DNA of 64,000 nucleotides, taken from positions 4,407,581 to 4,471,580 of the forward strand of contig NW_006499617.1 of the NCBI RefSeq assembly GCF_000471905.2, written 5' to 3'. Of this stretch, positions 12,721 through 25,105 are shown one piece after another (position 1 is the stretch's first letter; every line of letters begins with the position of its first letter). Origin of the DNA: Amborella trichopoda. Taxonomy: Eukaryota; Streptophyta; Magnoliopsida; Amborellales; Amborellaceae. The notes under the pieces were generated by a model. The model searched no databases and was not told the DNA's origin. It was given only the letters and a program-made list of their open reading frames with translations. Position numbers and translations under genes: made by a program.

Positions 12721-13679
12721 CCAATAGTCATAGTGGCCACTCCATCCTGTGTGACTTTTTACCTTTTGCAGTTTCTGTACTTGTGCAAATTTAGTGATAC
12801 TAAATAAACATTGGTGTCACAACAATAGAGATTTTAAACAAGTGATGGCTATTGTGGAACAGTTCTTGGTTGTACCATCAAATATTAAAGGAGGAAGCAT
12901 CTCATTCAGTGGATCCATACAGCTTTTTGGGTTCTGTATTTTTGAGTCTTGTGTGGGTATCTTTTGGCCCTCTATTATGAAGATGCGATCTCAGTACATA
13001 CCTGAGGAGGCCAGGAGCACCATCATGAACTTCTTTCGTATTCCCCTCAATATTTTTGTCTGCATCGTGCTTTACAATGTGAGCACTCCACTTCTTATAT
13101 GCTTTTAGTTTTCCTTTGCCTTGTTCATCTGCTTTAATTACTATTTCTTTTGGGTTTTGGTTCTTAACAGTTTTAGTGCCCTTCAGTGGGCTCGGCAATG
13201 ATCCATATTTCTCGTTTTGGTTTTGCATGTGATAAGTTTGGAAAAAGAAATTTCAATTATTGTTTTTCTAATCTTCTCCAGCCTTTTCTGTATGCTATCC
13301 TCTTGCAATTTGAGAGCAAGACATGTCAATTTCCTCGTTAACTGGGTTACTGGTCTTGGGTTTTACAGGTGAATGCTTTCCCTATCACTGTCATGTTTGG
13401 TATGTGCTCAATTTTTCTCTTCATGGCTTCAGTTCTTCAGAGGCGATTGATGATTGTTGCAGAAAGCCACAAGTCGAGTAAGTCAACTCTAGTTCTCTCA
13501 TTAATAATGCATTCTACACTTATGAATTATCGAGAGCAATGAGTGCAAGAATGCCGTTTTAAGACTAGAGTTTCTAGATTCTCGGCAAACTTTTCGGTGA
13601 CTTCCTTTTTTTATGTACAGAGCCACAAGACACTTGGGCCAAGGAGAGAGATGTAGAGGAAGAGCCATTGAATATTTAA
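8345..13679 (+). CDS. MFS transporter, MFSD5 / molybdate-anion transporter family, eight exons, intact
   Basis: Predicted exons are 8345-8495, 9405-9549, 10719-10887, 11712-11982, 12131-12396, 12863-13078, 13369-13477 and 13621-13679, all with GT-AG borders and compatible phases. They join to 1386 nt, or 461 aa, close to the usual plant length. The N terminus MEVFYYLVFG and blocks such as GDWLQGPYVY, LFIAGFGSSMLFGT, LGGIATSLLFSAFESW, LFEGSMYTFVFLWTP and the C terminus PLNI are those of the plant MFSD5-like family. It should be a polytopic membrane protein of about twelve helices. Family members are annotated as molybdate-anion transporters from the algal MOT2 type; the substrate here is inferred. 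No internal stop is present. Intron 5 contains the assembly gap. Confidence 0.95.
12429..12718. repeat. Simple-repeat block with a 20-base assembly gap in intron 5
   Basis: It runs (GA)n at about 12429-12465, then TACG/TTACG-rich sequence, 20 Ns at 12580-12599, then (TACG)n at about 12616-12671 and (GA)n to 12718. The ACGT tetramer is its own reverse complement, so the tract can fold on itself, which may explain the failed assembly. It lies between exons 5 and 6 of the transporter gene and does not affect its coding sequence. Confidence 0.9.
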
Positions 13680-15954
13680 GTTCCCAACGGGGTTGTGACC
13701 ACGAAGGTCTAAGAAATGCAGTTGGCACCTTTCAGTTTAGCTATTTGGAATCAAGTACTTCATGAAGGATAAACGTTTCAACTCAGTGGATTCCCTTCTT
13801 TTTAAGTTAAAGCAGCTGGTGAGGATCTTGAGTGGAAGATCTTGATCTCTTAATGAGAGATGATTTTATTGTTTCTAGCTGGCCACTCTGTTGAATCAGT
13901 GGGCTAAGTAGCTTGCCAACATTGAGTGATACCAAACAAGGGTTCATGTTAGCATTGATCAGTGGGCTAAGAATTTTCATTATGTATTTTTGGTTTTTTT
14001 TTTGTTAACTAATTGGGTTAGGGATGGAAGTAAGCATGAAGGTTTTAGCGTTGGCAGGGATATTCTTCTCCATCAGGTATTCATTTTGTAGTACCCGAAA
14101 GCTTCATTCCATACTCGACAATGGATTGTTAAGTGTCTATAATAAAACTTATACCTCTTCATTTACTAAATGTAAGCATAAGTTAATTGTCTTCTAATGG
14201 CAATGAAATATTGAAGAATTAAAGCTTTTGTTCTTCTCTTCTCATGGTAATGAATTATTGAAGAACTGATCTCGGGGAACATTCAGGGCAATTGCCAATG
14301 TCTTGCAATATGTAGAAGCATAATCTGGTGCATAGAGTGGTTGGTCTTTGTGATCCTTCTTCATTAACTACCTTTGCAAATGTTGTAGCTGCCTTAGTTG
14401 CGGTACCCAGTTTCATATGTTTTATATTTGGAAGGAATGAGATCTAGATCTCAATTGCATCCATTGTTGAAGAGTATAAGTATTGCACAGGTTAGTTGGT
14501 TGAGATATACTGTAATTCCACTTAATTGGATCTAAAGTTTAGCTCTACAATGTTTTCTAAAATCGACTTGGGTGAACGGTTTGGCCATCTTGAGCTTATA
14601 CAAAATTTCAAAGTATATTTAAAAAGTTTTAAAAATCAAATTTAGTTGGGATTATGGAAGAAAAAATTGATAAAAGTGACATCAAAATGATCAAATAAGT
14701 GTAAATATGGGATTTGGTTCCTGTTGGAGTGCGCGGTCAATAAATGCAGCAAACTATCAATAGTGATACACGTATTATCAATTAAAATATTAGTATCTTA
14801 TAGTGGTACACATATTATCAATTAAAATATTAGTAGCTTATTTAAGAAATTTTTTTATATAAGGTGTGAACCCTACTGTAAGAGTATGGTGAACTTAAAA
14901 AACCCAAGAAGTTGTTCCTGTCTTAAAAAACCTTCAATTAAATATTCTGGCGCATTATTTGGACAATCTATTTAAGTATTTATAGATTTGTTTGATCGAT
15001 CTATTTAAGTATTTATAGATTTGTTTGATCATCACTATTTGAGAATTCTAAATTTTATGATTGGAGGCCGTAAATAGATTTTCATATCATCACACAAGGC
15101 TTAACAACACCAAAACTGCATTTTCAGTATAATTTTAAGGGGCACCTTACTTCAACATAATAAGGTTAAATCTCACCCCTTATTTAAATGAGTTAAAACG
15201 TAGAGCTTGAAAACAAAAACGAAAAACGTGGGCCTAATGAAATTGACCCACGTAAGGTTGAGGGAGGGGCCTTGGGGATTGGGTCGATGAGATTAACCAT
15301 ATATGATCGTCCACTGACCCACGTGAGGTTGAGCGACGGGCCTAGGGGTTTGGGTCTAATGACATTAATCATATATTGAGGGACGGGCCAAAGGGGTTTG
15401 GGTCTAATGAGATTGGCCCACGTTAGGTTGACGGTCGGGCTTAGGCGTTTGGGTCTAATGAGATTAATCGTATATGATGTTTAACCGTTAATTAATCAAA
15501 GAACAAAAAAAAAGAGTAACTTAAATAAGGGTTTGTTTAGAGTTAACAACCACTCAAAATACAAAAGTTCAAGTTAAAAGGGTTTGTGATGGGTGTATGT
15601 ATAAAAACTATATATTAATTTTTGTTTAAAAAATTATTTTAATAGGTAATCTATTAAGAAAATGTCATTTTACATTTTTACAAAAGTATAATGGCATTTT
15701 AGAAGTTAGTGTCTTGAAATTTTATTTATAGAGTGCCCTTGTCTTATAGTAAAAATTTCAACTTTACTCTATATGGAGATGACAAAAGTACTCCTTGTCA
15801 TGTAGTAATATTTACAAAATTGCTTTTACTTAATGATGAAAAATAACTTTTTTGAAAAAATATACTACAAAATTAATAAATCCATCATTCACAACTCTCT
15901 CTATCTTTAACCTTTGTAATGAAGGGTTATGAAGTTTAGATTATCCCATTAGAT
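13680..15954. other. Transporter 3' region and intergenic DNA
   Basis: No gene is visible after the transporter stop. Short tandem duplications occur at about 14755-14845 (about 41-bp unit), at 14968-15033 (33-bp unit, two copies) and at 15240-15485. The first few hundred bases probably include the transporter 3' UTR. Confidence 0.6.
15240..15485. repeat. Degenerate tandem repeat, roughly 70-bp unit, about four copies
   Basis: Copies share GACCCACGT-AGGTTGA, then GGGTTTGGGTCTAATGA and ATTAATCATATAT-type segments; one copy is partial. It is more GC-rich than the surrounding DNA. No gene overlaps it. Confidence 0.8.
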
Positions 15955-16315
15955 AAAGGAAAAAGTCTATAGAATGATACAACCTTATAACGTAGAACTA
16001 TGGATGCCCCTAAAAAATCCATCGAAAAAGATAGTTTTAATGTTGAAAAACCTTTTGATTGATCATCTCGACATCGAGATGTATGACCATGAAAAATAAA
16101 AATATTTTAAATCTTAGAAATAGTGCATTTTATAACATATTATCTACACTATCCATTTTCAAGATTTTCATATGTTTATAGATCTACTTGATTTTAACCA
16201 TTTTTTAAATTTAAAATTTTATAATTAGATATAAAAATAGATTTTGAGATAATCGTAAGAACAATTTATATCAAAATTATATACTATGATAAAATTTTAA
16301 GGTGCAGCTTACCTC
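15955..16315 (+). repeat. Dispersed repeat family R, copy 1
   Basis: This roughly 360-bp segment recurs inverted at 17960-18310 and direct at 18341-18587 plus 29368-29440. Shared landmarks are CCATCGAAAAAG, TTTTAATGTTGAAAAA, CGACATCGAGATGTATGA, GATTTTAACCATTTTT and AGATTTTGAGATAATC. It has no coding frame and no recognised class; it may be a MITE or SINE-like element. Confidence 0.8.
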
Positions 16316-17959
16316 TACACCGACTGATGCATCCGTATGCAAACTGCACTTTTTTATATAACATATATTTTTTAGCATTTATTTAATTGGTAATAAAAAT
16401 AAAGAAGTGAAAATTATTTCAAAAACTAAAAACTTTAAATTCACAATTTTAGACCTTAAATATTAAAAACTGGTTTGGCATTTTTAAGTATTTGTTAGTT
16501 TTCAAATAGTAACAAAAAAGAAATAACAAAATTAAAAAAAAAGTGAAAAGTACTCATAAAATTTTCATGGCAATTATGAAATTCATAATTCGATGAAAAA
16601 TACCTAGAATAATAATATAAAAAAAAAGAGAAAAAAAAATAAAAAAAAAAGAGCTACCAAATCACCCTCATTATCATTAGTGTTTATAAAGTTTCTTGAA
16701 AATTATATTAGTTTAAGATTTTTAAACGTGATAACAGCATTTAGCATAAAATTTGAAAGTACAAAGTTTTTATTAAAAAATAACAAATAAAATAATCTCA
16801 TAATAAGCTTGTGAGCTAAAAAAAAAGTATAAAGTAGGTGATTGTGATTATTCGAATAAAATAACTATATACCTTCCCGTAGCATGATTTTTCTAGCACA
16901 ATTCACTCTAAATCTTCTTCTACTATGCACAAGAAGTAGTAGCATTTCAAATTTTAATAAATGTAATATAATTATAAAAATATGAACTTAGTGAACAATA
17001 ACAAATTGATACCAAAAAGGAAAATAAAAATAAAAATTGATACAAATTTTTTACAGAAAACTATATTCAAAGAATACAAAATAATAAAATAAGTAGAAAG
17101 TATTAATCGAGAGTGTTAAAGGCAATAGTTAAACCATATGTAAATCTACTCTACATATATGGGTGATGGGAGACGCATCATGAAAAATTACAAAATCATA
17201 TAGCAATAAACAAATAGAAAAGTTCACTTAAAAGTTGTAGAATGTATTTATTTTCAAATATCTGAAAATTATAATAAAATATAAAATAACTTGTAAATTT
17301 TAGAAAGCATGGAAACACAAAAACAAACTTATTTTTTAAGAAAAATAAATTACTAAATTACAAAAACAAAACTATTATTTAGAACTGCTAATAAAAAATA
17401 ATTTTGTGGAAAGAAAAATAATTTTTAAAAGAAAAATAAATTACTAAATTATAAAAACAAAGCTATTATTTAGAAGTGCTAATAAAAAATAATTTTTTGT
17501 GGAAAGAAAAATTAGTTTTAAAAGATTGGTCTGAAACTAATAGGCATAGAAATTCATATCTATAATTTTCATTTTCAGTGATGATTTGTATCTCATAGAC
17601 AATGTTATTTAAATTTTTTAAAATCCATAGTAAAAAGCTTAACAAAGTTATAATCAAGTCATGCTACTAAAAAGTTATTATTGTATTAATCCTACAATCA
17701 TACTTATCATTAGTAATGATTATTAATATTATTAAAACTTCAAAATTAAATTTTTTTTTAAAAAATAGACGAACAATAACATAAAGCTTACTTATGAAGT
17801 TGAAAATACCTTATTATTGCCTTCTTGCTCAATTCCCATATATACTCAAATATCCATGTAATTTGAACACCACTCATCAACGAAAATAATTATAATCAAA
17901 CATATAAAATCCTATAGCAATAAACAAAGGGTGTGGTTTCTATAAGGTTGCAAGCTTAA
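16316..17959. other. AT-rich intergenic stretch
   Basis: Strongly AT-rich with many A runs. A short direct repeat (ataaattactaaattacaaaaacaaa and its variant) occurs at about 17346-17370 and 17440-17465. I see no gene. Confidence 0.6.
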
Positions 17960-18310
17960 ACAATCCAATTAAGGCGCACCTTCAAATTTTATGATAACAT
18001 GTATTTTTGGTATAATTTTCCTTTTAGGATTGTCTGAAAATATATTTTCATATCTAATTATAAAATTTTAAACTAAAAAAATGATTAAAATAAAGTAGAT
18101 CTATAAACATATGAAAATCTTAAAGATAGACCGTCTAGATAATGTGTTGCAAGATGCACTATTTCTAAGACTCAAATTTATTTATTTTTCATATTCATAC
18201 ACCTCGATATCGAGATGATCAATTAGAAGGTTTTTCAACATTAAAACAACCTTTTCCGATAAGTTTTTGAGGTGCATATTTAATTATACATTTTAAGGTT
18301 GCAACGTTAT
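17960..18310 (-). repeat. Dispersed repeat family R, copy 2 (inverted)
   Basis: Reverse complement of copy 1 over nearly its whole length. It faces copy 3, which begins about 30 bases downstream, so the two form a large inverted repeat around 18325. Confidence 0.8.
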
Positions 18311-18340
18311 ATAGTTTTTTTGAAAAATGTTTATCCAAGG

Positions 18341-18587
18341 ATACAACCTAAAATTGTATAACTACGGATGCACCTAAAAAGTCCATCGGAAAAGGTTGTT
18401 TTAATGTTGAAAAATCCTCTAATTGAGCATATCGACATCGAGATGTATGATTATGAAAGAAAGAAGGATTTAGAGTCCCAAAAACAATGCATCTTACAAC
18501 ACATTATCTAGATGGTCCAATTTCAAATTTTTCATATATTTATAGATATACTTGATTTTAACCATTTTTGAAGTTTAAAATTTTATA
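18341..18587 (+). repeat. Dispersed repeat family R, copy 3, left part
   Basis: Direct copy that stops abruptly at 18587, where a TIR element begins. Its missing right part is found at 29368-29440 on the far side of the nest, which shows that this copy was split by insertion. Confidence 0.8.
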
Positions 18588-19147
18588 GGGAAAATAACAT
18601 TTACTCCGTTTAAAATTTTATAGGGAAAATAACATTTACTCCATCCCCAAAATTTCCATCCCTATTAGCCCCTTGGGTTTAATAAAATCCATGTACATCC
18701 TCAAGTTTAAAATTTTGGAACCTTTAGACCCCTAATTATGTCGTTCTTTGTTTTTTTTTTACAAATTTAATATTTTTTTTTTACAAAATGTCGAACCCTT
18801 CCATTAGTTAACTTTCTTTCCTTTCTCTTTGTTACCCAAAATCAATCTTACCTCCGTTGACCCCACTCTATAAATTTAGACATGAAAAGAATATGATTTT
18901 TTTAGGTATTATGATGTATTTTACAATTGCATCAATATCTTTTGAACTTGGAAAATGATTAATCAATATCTTTATTGCTATTGTTAATGGATTATTATTA
19001 TTTATTTATTCATTTTATTAATTTTTTCTCAAAATACCTATAAGAGTTGAATTATTTAACAATTAATATATTATTGTTGTTATTATTGTTATAATTATAA
19101 TTAATTGTTTTTATTATTATAATAAATTGTTGTTATTATTATTATTA

Positions 19148-19445
19148 GAAAAAATTATGTTAATATCCATTATACTTTCCGTTATTACGGATATAAGTAA
19201 TAGTTTCCGTTATTACCTGGATGTCTGTTTTTTATCTTTCATAACGTAATTTTTTTAAAAAGACGACTTTACCCTTTTTCGGATGTTGAACAACCAAATT
19301 CGAAGTATTGAACAATTGAATTGAAGTACAGTTTCGTTTGTTCAAAAACCGAATTCACTGTATTTTCGATTGTTCAAAAACCGAAAATACTTTGAATTCG
19401 GTTTTTGAACAATCGAAATTCTGTGAATTTTGATTTTTGATTAAT
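19148..19445. repeat. MULE A left terminal inverted repeat with palindromes
   Basis: Pairs with the complement of about 28830-29122. After the first 120 bases it contains several variants of the CGGTTGTTGAACAACCGA motif, for instance a 21-nt 10+1+10 palindrome at 19397-19417 (TTCGGTTTTT, G, AACAATCGAA; imperfect). Confidence 0.85.
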
Positions 19446-19709
19446 CGAAAATATTAGCGCCAATATTTCCCGCGTCTTAATGTAAGAAATTTTTTTTATA
19501 TATAAAGTAGGGGGAAAACAAGCCAAATACAGTATCATACGCATATCATACATTTTTTACTTTTCCCCAATACAGTAGTATCCCACGAGATTGGCTCATT
19601 AATTGGTCGTGATTGGTACTGTTATTACTCTTGCCTTATGCTGTTGATTATTTTTTGTTAATTTGTCACAATTAATAGAATATTATATTTTTATATTTGT
19701 ATTTGTTGT

Positions 19710-20935
19710 TGATGCAGATAAATTTTTTTAAATTTTTTAATTATTATTAGTTTTTTTTAGTTTGTCTTTTAACTCAAGAATAGAAGATGTTCGGGGATAA
19801 TTAGGTGTGTATGATAATTGGGAATGTAAATTGGATAAGGTTAAATCTAGGGGAGTTTTATCTTTTAAAACAATAACCGGTTTAAGTAAAACGTGGGAGG
19901 CTTTGCTTTGATAAAAACGTGGCTATCTATTTAGCACGTGAAGTTAAGAGAGAAAAAATGGGGATGAGAGAAAATAGGGAGGAAAGTTAAAATAAGAGAG
20001 TGGGTGTAGAGAGATATTTTTTTTATTTGCATATCTTTTTTTATTCTATTTAAAGGGAGGTTTCCCGTTATTGTAAATAAAGTGAATGAGTTAATAAAAT
20101 TTGGTCTCGTGAAGATATTATTTTAGGGTGGATTCCCTAGCAGACCTTGAGACAAAGGTGCTCATGATCAAAGGTGCTCATTAATTGAATATGGTGATTC
20201 TTTGGCAGTGAACTTAATCCTAGTTTGGAACAATCAGCCCAAGCTCCTATTCAACAATTACTCTTGAGACACAGTTGCACGCAAATAGTCTTACATTAGT
20301 CTGGAAGATATTGAAGAAAAGGTGTCGAGACGCAAGGTGGGATTATATCACCAATTAGCAGATGATGATTGGCTTCAAGCTTGAGGTCGAGCTTCTCCCA
20401 ACCCCAGGAGAATGATACAGAGAAAAAAAAGTAATTTTTATTATTCTTAGTTTTGTTCAGTTTATCTTTTAACTCAAGAATAAAAGATGTGCATGAATAA
20501 TTAGGTGGGCATGATAATTGAGTTGGTTAGTTTAAGAATGTAAATATGATAAAGGTTAAATCTAGGGGAGTTTTATATTTTAAAACAGAGTAAAATGTGG
20601 GACATTTTGCTTTGATAAAAACTTGGCTATTTATTTATCACGTGAAGTTAAGAGAAGAAAGTAGGGAAGAGAGAAAATAGGGAGGAGAGATAAAATAGGA
20701 GAGTGCGTGTGGAGAAACTTTTTTTATTTTGCTTATCCTTTTTTAGGCTATTTAAAGGGAGGTTTCCTTTCATTATAAATAAGAGTGAATGAGTTAATAA
20801 AATTTAGTCTCAAGAAGAGATTATTTTGAGGTGGACTCCCTCTCAGACATTGAGAGAGGGTATATTCTCTCCATTTTCTTTTTTTATTATAATTAATTTT
20901 CTATTCTTATTTTCTCCTTGTATCTATTTGCATCA
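19710..20935 (+). mobile_element. Deleted LTR retrotransposon inside MULE A
   Basis: A complete LTR-like copy at 20413-20935 (523 bp, starts TGATACAG, ends TTTGCATCA) resembles 19710 to about 20150 (starts TGATGCAG). The outer ends TGATGCA and TGCATCA are inverted repeats of each other, and GTTGT occurs on both sides (19705-19709, 20936-20940) as a 5-bp target duplication. The left LTR lacks its last part and only about 260 bp lies between the LTRs, ending in a purine-rich CCCCAGGAGAA just before the right LTR, as for a polypurine tract. No coding domain remains. It sits upstream of the transposase gene. Confidence 0.8.
20413..20935 (+). repeat. Right LTR of the deleted element
   Basis: Starts TGATACAG and ends TTTGCATCA. 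It includes TATTTAAAGGG and TATAAATAAG segments typical of an LTR promoter zone. Similarity to the left LTR is clear from about 20446 to 20850, with scattered substitutions and small indels. Confidence 0.75.
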
Positions 20936-21317
20936 GTTGTGTATTGTTGATTAATAAATAATATTTGTTAAATATTGTTGAAGTTGTTTCTTTGTATAGT
21001 TATTTGTCGTTTGTATAAATATTTATTGTTTGTATTATGTTGATACATTCTATTTGTTGTTTTGGCTACATATTGTTCAACTTGTTTGTTTGTATTAACA
21101 TTTATTGTTTATTTTGTGTTTGTTTGAGTATTTGTTATTTTTGTTGTTTATTGATTACTTGACTTTTTTTAGTAGTACACTATTTCAATTTATTATGTAA
21201 TATTCACATTTTATGAACCATAAAGTAGTTAGAAATATCCAAATTTTTTGTATTCTTTATTGTATCGATTTTTTATAGTACAAATTTTGTCATTCATTTT
21301 ATACAGTAGCATTGACG

Positions 21318-23612
21318 ATGGTTACTGAGGGAGTGCAACTGGTATTTCGATATGAGGGGTCATTTGAGACAAATGCAGATGACGAACGTATCTTTTATAA
21401 AGGGGGAAAATTAAAGGTTACAAAATATAATGGAAATAGTTATTTAGAGGAACTAAAAAGTAATTTTGATAATTTAACAATGTGTGATCCAAACAAATTA
21501 GTTATTATGTACCACAACGCAAGTCTTTCTAGTAGGCTTGATTTGATTGATGTAAGTGATGATATAGATGTATCTTTTATGTTGAGAAGGGAATCTTCGA
21601 AAATTGTTGTATATATTGCCTCTAAAATGGAGCCAAAACGGGAATCTGTTGGTGATGACCCATCTTCAAATAATAGGTATATCTACAATTTACTTTTTCA
21701 TTTGTAATTTTGCTTTATTTTATTCTTTTATGTGTAGAAATTGTTGCTTCATCTTACACTCTATCTTTTGTCAACAGTCGGCATAACATTGATCAAGATC
21801 AAAACATTCAAGTGGCACTTGACCCTGAGCTTGTACCATAGCGTGATATGGAGTATATTGAACCACTAGAGAGCCCATGTAGGAGAGTTGGTAACGAGGT
21901 TCAATTGAATATAGGCAATATTTTGAAAATGTCAATGAATGGCGGTATCATCTAGTTGATTTTGCAATCTACAATAATTTTGTTTTGAAGTTTGACAAAA
22001 GTGAATTGGGACGGGTGTGGACAAGTTGTAAGGTAGAGGGATGCACATGGCTAGTGCGGTGTTTGCGAGTTGGCAATACGACATACTTCAAAGCGAAGTA
22101 TATGGTTATGGAGCACACATGTAGTGGTCCAATGGGGAGGGTCCATCAGCCACTAGGTCACAGTGATTAGGTGGCAAAAAAGATTAAAGCCCACCTTATT
22201 GACCAACCAAAAATTAAAGCGAAATACATCGTAAAAGATGTTCAACACGATCACATTGTCAAGCTTTCTTAATGCAAGCTTGGCTGGGAAAAGATGTTAC
22301 TAGAGAGATGATAGATGGATCACATGAACAACAATACCATGAGCTCCCCTTGTATATGGAGATGCTCCGAAGAACCAACCCGGGAACCAAAGTTTGCATC
22401 CACACCGATGAATGCAGGTTCAAACGACTATTTATTGCCTATCATTCATGTATCATGGGTTTTGTTAATGGATGCAGGCCACTAATTGGTATTGATGGGA
22501 CATTCTTAAAAAGAAAATATCAAAGCATATTATTGTGCATCATCTCTAAATATGCAAATAATGGGCTCTTTTCGTTGGTATTTGCAGTGGTCGAGAATGA
22601 GAACTACCATGGTTGGTATTAGTTCTTAAGTATATTAAGTGAGCTATTAAATGAGTTTTCTAATATGGATGTCTTCACAATTATATCAGATCGACAGAAA
22701 ATCCTGCCAGAAGTAATAGAAAAATGCTTTCCCACATGTTTTCCGGCATTTTGCATGCGACATATGGGAAAGAACTTCAAGGGATTTATGAAGAAGTCAA
22801 CAAACACCGAAGTATTGTTGATGCTGTTTTGGAAGACTGCCCGTAAAGCAACTATTAGTGGGTTTGAAAAAATTATGTTTGACATACAGTATGCCGACTC
22901 ATAAGCATATGAGTGGATTAAGAATATCCCTCCCAAATATTGGGTAGATGCCTATTTTTCAGGGACAAAATAGAATCATCTTACCTCTAACATAGCCAAG
23001 TCATTCAATGCTTGGATAATGTCTGTTCGAGAGAAGTCGATCATTATAAAATGTGAAGAAATACGGATACAACTGATGACCAGGTTTGAAGAGAAGAGGG
23101 AGTTAGGTAATAGTTGGAGTTGCATGCTAGTACCAAAAGCCCATGAATTACTGGACTTGAAGAAGATGAAGGCTAGACTTTTGTACAAAGTTATATCCAC
23201 CATAGAGACGCAGCTTGAGATCCACTATCTTGGGAAGAAGTACGCTGTTGATTTAACTCGATGGACGTGTAGTTGTAGAAAATGACAACTCAGTGGCATA
23301 CCCTGTACTTATGCGATTGCGGCTATTAACTATATGCATTTGGATCCCACTGCGTACTGCCTTCAATATTTCATAATGGAAATATTTAAAATGACCTTTT
23401 AAACTCATTTTGGGCCTGTCTCGGATAATATTGAGTTGTCAGGTATCTTCAACCTGGCAGTGTTGCCACCAAGGACGACACGCTTTCTTGGTAGACCGAA
23501 AAAGCAACGAACATTATTCGAGACCGAACAACCCATCACCAGGCCTATGAAGTGCAAACGATGCAGTGTAGTGAGTCATAATAAGAGTACATGCAGAGAA
23601 CCGATAGAGTGA
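21318..23612 (+). pseudogene. MuDR-type Mutator-like transposase, broken (MULE A)
   Basis: Exon 1 is 21318-21676 and exon 2 starts at 21778. In order I see: an N-terminal acidic region ending DIDVSFML; the MuDR DNA-binding region (FDKSELGRVWTSCKVEGCTW near 21985-22060, then TYFKAKY and a GRVHQPL block); the DDE catalytic domain with IGIDGTFLK (first Asp, near 22490) and TIISDRQK (second Asp, near 22680) and a CMRHMGKNF block; a SWIM zinc finger TCSCRK..PCTYA, where the usual His is Tyr; and a C-terminal zinc knuckle CKRC...C. Stops lie at 21839, 22620, 22902, 22971 and 23283, with frameshifts near 21930 and 22180. Several stops replace a Trp expected from family alignments. It would cut and join element ends if intact. 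Confidence 0.9.
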
Positions 23613-23989
23613 ATTATGCGTTGTAAATCTTGTATTTTGTATGGAATTAACAATTTGATGAATTAATGAATAGAATGATTTAGGTGTTGTCAATCTTGTG
23701 TTGTACTTGGTGTTAGTGTGATTGCAATGAACTCACGCATAGTTATGAAATTAGAAAATGACCATATCGTCTTGCTCATAAAGTTTGATCTGAACATTTC
23801 TAGTTAGAACTTTTAACATACCCTTGTAATGTTCAGATCAAACTAAATTTGATATGGACATAGAAGCTTGATCTGAACATTACAAGGGTATGTTTTAAGG
23901 ACCGAATATGTCAAGGAAGATGACAATGTCCCTTTAACCAATACCCCCTTTAACATGTAATAGGAGGTTATTTTAATCATGTTTTATAA

Positions 23990-24640
23990 CAACCGAATTG
24001 TCAACAACCGAAATTGTGACTGCGAATTCCAAAAGCTTGTTGGATTTTCGCAGTCACCATTTTGGCTATTGAACAACCGAAATAGTAACAATTTCGGTTG
24101 TTCAACAACCGAATTAAGAACAACCGAATTTGTAATTTCGGTTGTTGAATAACCAAAATTGTGTTTTCGATTGTTTGACAATTGAAGATGTTTTTTTTCC
24201 TTTGTAGAAGTACATATACAATTTTGGTTGTCACATTTTTTGTTGTTCAACAACCGAACCGAAAATGTGACTGCGAATTCCAGAAGCTTGCTGGATTTTC
24301 GCAGTCATCATTTCGGCTGTTCAACAACTGAAATAGTGACAATTTCGATTGTTCAACAACTGAATTTGTAATTTCGGTTGTTAAACAAACGAAATTGTGT
24401 TTTCGGTTGTTCGACTACCGAAGATGTTTTTTCCTCTGCAGAAGTACATGTACAATTTCGATTGTTGAACAACTGAAAATGTGACAATTTCCGTTGTTCA
24501 ACAACCGAAATATGAACAACGGAAATTGTGACTACGGATTCCAGAAGCTTGCTGGATTTTCGCAGTCACTAAATCGGCTGTTGAACAACCGAAATTATGT
24601 TTTCAGTTGTTGAACAACCAAAAATACCCTAGGCTCATTG
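23990..24640. repeat. Palindrome-rich array between the two genes of MULE A
   Basis: Three repeat units of about 250 bp. Each contains a 40-nt hairpin sequence at 24017-24056, 24268-24307 and 24529-24568 (arms TGACTGCGAA and TTCGCAGTCA, inner arms TTCCAG and CTGGA, loop around AAGCTT). Between them lie many copies of a 21-nt palindrome, of which 24093-24113 is exact (TTCGGTTGTT, C, AACAACCGAA) and 24489-24509 has one mismatch. The array lies between the 3' ends of the convergent transposase and PMD genes. Confidence 0.9.
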
Positions 24641-24908
24641 GAACCTAAATTTTCTTGGTTTCAAAGTCTTTAAAATTTCCATATACAAGCTTGTCATTGG
24701 AAGCCTTGTTGAACACCATGTTCGTATAACAGGTACTACTCTTTTCTCTCATTCTCAATAACTAAGCAACTCTTCATTAATTTACTCTATTTCTTTTGAA
24801 CAGATTACCTTCTTTTTTTGAAACCACATTCCTCTATACAAGTTTTCCTAGTTTTGATATATCTGTCAATTTTCAGGTTTCCAAGTTTAGATCCTAGACT
24901 CTATACAA

Positions 24909-24912
<4 letters not shown>

Positions 24913-24951
<39 letters not shown>
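24913..24951. repeat. (CA)n(TA)n microsatellite
   Basis: About 14 CA units followed by about six TA units, inside MULE A downstream of the PMD gene. Confidence 0.9.
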
Positions 24952-25105
24952 CTCACGACAAAATAAAAAGAATGCTCAAAAGAATATAGTCATGTACAAT
25001 TACATTATCCTTTCAAACCAATAAAAATGTATTCAATGACAATTACATTGTCTTTTCATAATATTACAACGGTAAAAATGACCATTACATTGTCAAAAAA
25101 TACAT

